This document shows positions 5,205 to 7,589 of a stretch of DNA of 7,589 bases, in pieces. Source of the DNA: an uncultured Fibrobacter sp. (GTDB lineage Bacteria; Fibrobacterota; Fibrobacteria; Fibrobacterales; Fibrobacteraceae). The stretch spans positions 1 through 7,589 of the forward strand of contig CALATK010000192.1 in NCBI GenBank assembly GCA_937891805.1, given 5' to 3'. Each line of letters begins with the position of its first letter. The stretch's first letter is position 1. A model generated the notes under the pieces. It was not told the DNA's origin. It saw only the letters and a program-made list of their open reading frames with translations, and searched no databases. The translations under genes were made by a program, and so were the position numbers.

Positions 5205-6302
5205 AATCCGCACAAAGCGGGTGTTGGCAAGAATCAGCTCCAGCAGAATGAGGAGCGCACCCACCAAAAGCCAGGGGTAGAATTTTTCGGCATAGCGGGC
5301 GTAGGCCACCGTCTCGATTTCGGATTTTTCCAGCTGGTCTATTTCGGAATAGATTTCTTCTAGCTGTTCCTTGTTTTCGGCCCGGTAGAACTTTCCGCCG
5401 GTCTTTTGCGCCACCGCCTTGAGGGTGGTTTCGTCGATGCCTTCTTCGGGAGTAATATCCCGCTCGCCCCAAGAGATTTCACCTGTCCAGGGGTTCTGCT
5501 GGAAACTCAGGATTTTACCCTTACGCTTGCCTACGCCTACGGTATAGACCTTCACCCCGATGGACTGGGCCACCTCGGCCGCACGGACAGGTGAAATGAC
5601 ACTAGCGTTGTCCTTGCCGTCGGTCAGGAGAACCACCACCTTGGACTTGGCTTCGGACTTTTGCAAGCGGGCAAGAGCGTTCATAAGGCCATCGCCAATG
5701 GCGGTTCGGCTCCCCATGATGGAATCGTGGGCCAGGTCATCTGTAACGCCCAGAATTTCAAGCAAGGAACCGTAATCCAGGGTAAGGGGGCACTGGGTCA
5801 CCGCCCGGGCCCCAAAGGCCGAAAGTCCAATGCGGTCGCTGTGGCGTTTCTGGATAAACTCCGCAATAACCTGCTGGGCGTACCCCATGCGGCTATATTT
5901 CCAGTAATCGCCGGACTTGAGAATCCGTTCGGCGTTCATCACCCCGAGCTTCGCCTGTTCTGTGCGGGTCAACATGTCCAGCGTGCCCATGGAGCCAGAC
6001 ACGTCCAGCACCAGCATAATGTCCACGCCGTCGGTATTGGTGTATTCCACCTCGGTGGCATTCTGGGGGCGGGCAAGGGCCACCACAAAACAGCACAGGG
6101 CCGCAAGGCGGAGCGCCGGCACAATGTGGCGCATGCGCACCCGGTGGCTTGGCGATGCTTTTTTGGCTATGGCAAGGGCCGGGAACTTGATGGTGCTCTT
6201 GCGACGCTGCTGACGGTAAACATAGAGCGCCACAAGCACAGGAACAAGCAACAACAGCCAAAAGGCTTCGGGATTCTGAAAATGTAACGAACCGATATCC
6301 AT
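5199..6302 (-). CDS. batA: BatA-like VWA-domain inner-membrane protein
   Basis: A 367-residue protein. Membrane helices are at about 13-29 and 58-76, a VWA domain at about 90-325, and a last helix at 341-359. The MIDAS site is complete: D100-V-S102-G-S104, T200 and D228 (LLTDGKDN). ARPQ at 77-80, CPLTLDYG at 171-178, TAIGDGL at 200-206 and YTVGVG at 253-258 are standard BatA features. Between the MIDAS motif and RIGL (157) there are roughly 20 more residues than usual, including KSGDYWKYSRMGYA (129-142). The start is ATG 6302, with GGAG five bases upstream; the open frame extends to a TTG at 6332, but that codon overlaps the -10 element. BatA normally precedes BatB directly. Here a plus-strand gene intervenes, and no moxR or DUF58 gene lies upstream, where the next gene is the divergent Rpn nuclease. 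Confidence 0.9.
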   Translation of the reverse strand: MDIGSLHFQNPEAFWLLLLVPVLVALYVYRQQRRKSTIKFPALAIAKKASPSHRVRMRHIVPALRLAALCCFVVALARPQNATEVEYTNTDGVDIMLVLDVSGSMGTLDMLTRTEQAKLGVMNAERILKSGDYWKYSRMGYAQQVIAEFIQKRHSDRIGLSAFGARAVTQCPLTLDYGSLLEILGVTDDLAHDSIMGSRTAIGDGLMNALARLQKSEAKSKVVVLLTDGKDNASVISPVRAAEVAQSIGVKVYTVGVGKRKGKILSFQQNPWTGEISWGERDITPEEGIDETTLKAVAQKTGGKFYRAENKEQLEEIYSEIDQLEKSEIETVAYARYAEKFYPWLLVGALLILLELILANTRFVRIP

Positions 6303-6307
6303 CTTGA

Positions 6308-6326
6308 CTCCGAAAAATCTTTTCGG
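6308..6326 (-). promoter_or_regulatory. batA leader hairpin overlapping the ribosome binding site
   Basis: The ribosome binding site GGAG is at 6308-6311, five bases from ATG 6302. Its two G are the end of a perfect 7-bp inverted repeat, CCGAAAA and TTTTCGG on the minus strand (6320-6326 and 6310-6316), with a 3-nt GAT loop. The 5' arm lies at or next to the predicted transcription start (about 6324), so whether the full stem forms depends on the exact start. Confidence 0.5.
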
Positions 6327-6330
6327 ACAC

Positions 6331-6336
6331 AATATA
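6331..6336 (-). promoter_or_regulatory. Probable -10 element of batA
   Basis: TATATT on the minus strand, about 30 bases before ATG 6302, predicting a start near 6324 and a leader of about 22 nt. No good -35 is seen. It is divergent from the Rpn leader promoter, with the two hexamers about 40 bp apart. Confidence 0.55.
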
Positions 6337-6377
6337 CAATTTTACAGCTCGTTAAACCCAATCCCCTACTTTTTTTA

Positions 6378-6383
6378 TATATT
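6378..6383 (+). promoter_or_regulatory. Probable -10 element of the Rpn nuclease transcript
   Basis: TATATT after a run of T (6370-6376), placing the start near 6390. The distance to the ATG at 6662 gives an unusually long leader of about 270 nt. No clear -35 at normal spacing. Confidence 0.5.
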
Positions 6384-6389
6384 GTTGTT

Positions 6390-6661
6390 GTCTTAGCATC
6401 AATCCCGCTGACAGCGTATTCGATTCGGGCGGGCCGTTTAACTCTCTGCTTGACATCGTCCACCCTTTGCAGGTCAAGACAACCGGCAATTCGTGAGACA
6501 GCTATCCCTGTGGGGGTCGGCCCCATGATGATTAACGTAGAGCACCGTCCACATTTGTGGACTTCATCAATCTGTCATAAACAGGTTTGTGAACAGGTGT
6601 TCTGCGCTCATTCGACACACTCTCCTGTTTACACTCCTCAACAATCAAACAGGAGCAATCC
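6390..6661 (+). promoter_or_regulatory. Long structured leader of the Rpn nuclease gene
   Basis: This stretch holds no convincing gene but many inverted repeats. CCCGC/GCGGG (6404-6408, 6429-6433). CTTGAC/GTCAAG (6449-6454, 6473-6478). GTTGTCTT/AAGACAAC (6387-6394, 6476-6483), which competes with the previous one. TGGGG/CCCCA (6511-6515, 6521-6525). GTCCACA/TGTGGAC (6547-6553, 6556-6562). GAACA/TGTTC (6591-6595, 6598-6602). CTCCTGTTT/AAACAGGAG (6622-6630, 6647-6655). The last repeat covers the ribosome binding site. I do not recognise a known riboswitch class. It could also be a separate small RNA plus a short leader, although no T-run terminator is seen. Confidence 0.5.
6622..6655 (+). promoter_or_regulatory. 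Hairpin burying the Rpn Shine-Dalgarno sequence
   Basis: CTCCTGTTT (6622-6630) is perfectly complementary to AAACAGGAG (6647-6655), with a 16-nt loop. The second arm ends in AGGAG (6651-6655), the ribosome binding site six bases before ATG 6662. CCTGTTT (6624-6630) can instead pair with AAACAGG at 6579-6585, and CCTGTT with AACAGG at 6592-6597. These alternatives would free the ribosome binding site. Confidence 0.6.
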
Positions 6662-7589
6662 ATGAATCGAACACAACACTATTCCTTGCTCAAGGCAATG
6701 GAAATGGACAAGAACAACCTCCTCAAGTACCAGGAACTTTACAAATATGCCTACATCCTTAGCGACGGCATTTTCAAGATTGTTTTCGCCGAGGAAAAGG
6801 ACCACTCGCTTCTCATCTCGCTGGTGAACGCGATGCTGGGTCTGCAGGGCGACGACGCCATCAAGGACATCTCACTCGAAATGCAGGAATTTCCAGGGGT
6901 ATTCAACAAAAAAGACTGTATCCTGGACATCATCGGCACGACCAATGCCGGCGAAAAGGTGCTGGTGGAGGTGCAACAACAAGGCGACGACTTCTTCCGT
7001 GACCGTGTAGAATACTATGTCTCCCGCGTTATCGAAAACCAGGTGCACACCAGCGAAAAATACGAACTGCCCCGCATCTACTTTCTTGGACTTCTCGATT
7101 TCGAGATGTTCCCGGAAGAGCCCACAGAATATATCCACCACGTCGATGAAATGTGTCACGGTAAAAAATTTTTCCCTAAAGTTCAGAAGATTTTTGTTGA
7201 AATCGACAAGTTCTTCGAGCTTGAAAAGGCGGGAGTCACCGCAAGCGACAATTCCGAGGCGGCGCAGTGGCTCCGTGCCATCAAGGTGATTATCAAAGAA
7301 GAGCCCGTTCCCGAAAAGATTATGCAGAACGAAACATTCCGGCACTTGCTCGATTCTGTGAAATTGATTAACTTTGTAGAAGAACTTTTCAATGCCGAGG
7401 TAAAGAATATGACGGACTTGAAAGCAGAACACGAAATCGGTTTTTCTGAAGGCAGGGTGCAAGGCCGTACCGAAGGGTTCGTCCAGGGCAAGACCGAAGG
7501 ATTCGTCCAGGGAAAGACCGAAGGATTCAGCCAGGGCAAGACCGAAGGATTCGCCCAAGGCAAGACCGAAGGATTCGCCCAAGGCAAGA
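6662..7589 (+). CDS. Rpn-family PD-(D/E)XK nuclease, 3' end outside window
   Basis: At least 309 residues, open to the window edge. It matches the Rpn / PDDEXK_2 family (often annotated as recombination-promoting nuclease or putative transposase). DGIFKIVF at 35-42 is the usual N-terminal motif. The catalytic core is D89 (ILDIIG) and E103-V-Q105 (LVEVQ), the D...ExQ form of PD-(D/E)XK. FRDRVEYYVSRVIENQ (112-127) is the conserved following helix. From 263 on the chain is octapeptide repeats, EGFxQGKT. The catalytic residues are intact, so the product is probably an active DNA endonuclease. Family members are known as recombination-promoting nucleases and as antiphage toxins with a nested antitoxin. 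The start is ATG 6662, with AGGAG six bases upstream inside a hairpin. Nothing marks it as an insertion sequence: no terminal repeats are seen, although the right side is outside the window. Confidence 0.88.
   Translation, partial: MNRTQHYSLLKAMEMDKNNLLKYQELYKYAYILSDGIFKIVFAEEKDHSLLISLVNAMLGLQGDDAIKDISLEMQEFPGVFNKKDCILDIIGTTNAGEKVLVEVQQQGDDFFRDRVEYYVSRVIENQVHTSEKYELPRIYFLGLLDFEMFPEEPTEYIHHVDEMCHGKKFFPKVQKIFVEIDKFFELEKAGVTASDNSEAAQWLRAIKVIIKEEPVPEKIMQNETFRHLLDSVKLINFVEELFNAEVKNMTDLKAEHEIGFSEGRVQGRTEGFVQGKTEGFVQGKTEGFSQGKTEGFAQGKTEGFAQGK
7397..7400 (+). promoter_or_regulatory. Internal Shine-Dalgarno sequence in the Rpn gene
   Basis: GAGG, eight bases before the in-frame ATG at 7409. This is as good as the sites of the main genes here and could drive translation of the C-terminal part alone. 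No internal TATATT is seen just upstream. Confidence 0.4.
7409..7589 (+). CDS. Candidate nested C-terminal Rpn product (RpnS-like)
   Basis: In-frame ATG at codon 250 of the nuclease gene, opening MTDLKAEHEIGFSEG and then the octapeptide repeats, and open to the window edge. The reading frame is that of the nuclease, so the product would be its C-terminal domain without the catalytic D89/E103. Published work on E. coli Rpn genes describes this layout: a full-length toxin and a short product from an internal start, containing oligopeptide repeats, that neutralises it. Assigning that role here is inference from position, ribosome binding site and repeats. The methionine could equally be an ordinary internal residue. 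Confidence 0.35.
   Translation, partial: MTDLKAEHEIGFSEGRVQGRTEGFVQGKTEGFVQGKTEGFSQGKTEGFAQGKTEGFAQGK
7448..7589 (+). repeat. 24-bp in-frame repeat encoding EGFxQGKT
   Basis: Units begin at 7448 (diverged, EGRVQGRT), 7472, 7496, 7520, 7544 and 7568 (cut by the window end). Each encodes eight residues. Units from 7472 on differ at only a few bases, mostly in the codon before Gln (GTC, AGC or GCC) and at synonymous third positions. The last two are identical over the bases seen. The array lies in the C-terminal tail of the Rpn nuclease; a unit gain or loss keeps the frame. Confidence 0.95.

Noticed and set aside
6411..6433. TTCGATTC as the T loop of a tRNA
   Set aside because: No flanking 5-bp stem, no acceptor stem and no anticodon arm can be placed.
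6451..6479. TTGACA at 6451-6456 as a -35 box
   Set aside because: The positions 16-18 bases downstream hold nothing like a -10; the sequence belongs to the CTTGAC/GTCAAG repeat.
6490..6515. Short resemblance to 23S rRNA (TCGTGAGACAG)
   Set aside because: Only 11 bases match, from memory, and the flanks do not; a match of this length in about 270 bases is plausible by chance.
6450..6524. TTG-initiated extension of the upstream frame in the Rpn leader
   Set aside because: TTG without a ribosome binding site, inside an inverted repeat; only the ATG 6525 version is worth checking.
6662..7589. Rpn gene as part of an insertion sequence
   Set aside because: Although the family is often labelled transposase, no terminal inverted repeats or target duplications are visible, and the 3' side is not in the window.

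Overview
The window looks like ordinary chromosome from a Fibrobacter-type bacterium. This is an inference from moderate-GC coding DNA, AT-rich intergenic stretches, a recurrent TATATT -10 element, Bat-type VWA proteins, a membrane-bound degenerate GGDEF protein and a C-terminally repetitive Rpn/PDDEXK_2 nuclease. No rRNA, tRNA or other taxonomic marker is present, so the assignment is not secure.

Layout. Positions 1-70 hold five 14-bp tandem repeats. They abut the stop codon of a minus-strand gene for an exported protein of unknown function (69-1082). That gene is the second member of a two-gene unit led by a lipoprotein-like M16 peptidase homologue without the zinc-binding HxxEH motif (1097-2662). 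Upstream of the peptidase lies a compact candidate non-coding RNA on the plus strand (about 2757-2843). It has its own promoter, a predicted three-way junction, and a long closing stem that ends in seven T, so it also looks like an intrinsic terminator. Next come a BatB-like VWA protein (2860-3888, minus), a seven-helix membrane protein with an inactive GGDEF domain (4079-5197, plus) and a BatA-like VWA protein (5199-6302, minus). The plus-strand GGDEF gene therefore sits between two genes that are normally adjacent, and its stop codon is one base from the batA stop. From about 6390 a long structured leader precedes an Rpn-family nuclease gene (6662 to beyond the window end), whose C-terminus is built of 24-bp repeats.

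How the parts work together. BatA and BatB are presumably inner-membrane MIDAS/VWA proteins of a MoxR-Bat type system, but moxR, DUF58, batC, batD and batE are not in view. The peptidase homologue and its exported neighbour probably share a transcript and act in the envelope. The Rpn gene has two features that suggest controlled production: a 9-bp inverted repeat that would bury its Shine-Dalgarno sequence, and an in-frame internal start with a good Shine-Dalgarno sequence just before the repeats. The second matches the gene-within-gene toxin-antitoxin layout known for Rpn proteins.

Every apparent transcription unit with a visible promoter starts from the same TATATT hexamer. This helped me choose start codons: batA and batB start further in than the longest open frames suggest. 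The strongest candidates for something undescribed are the small RNA at 2757-2843, the Rpn leader, and the nested Rpn C-terminal product.
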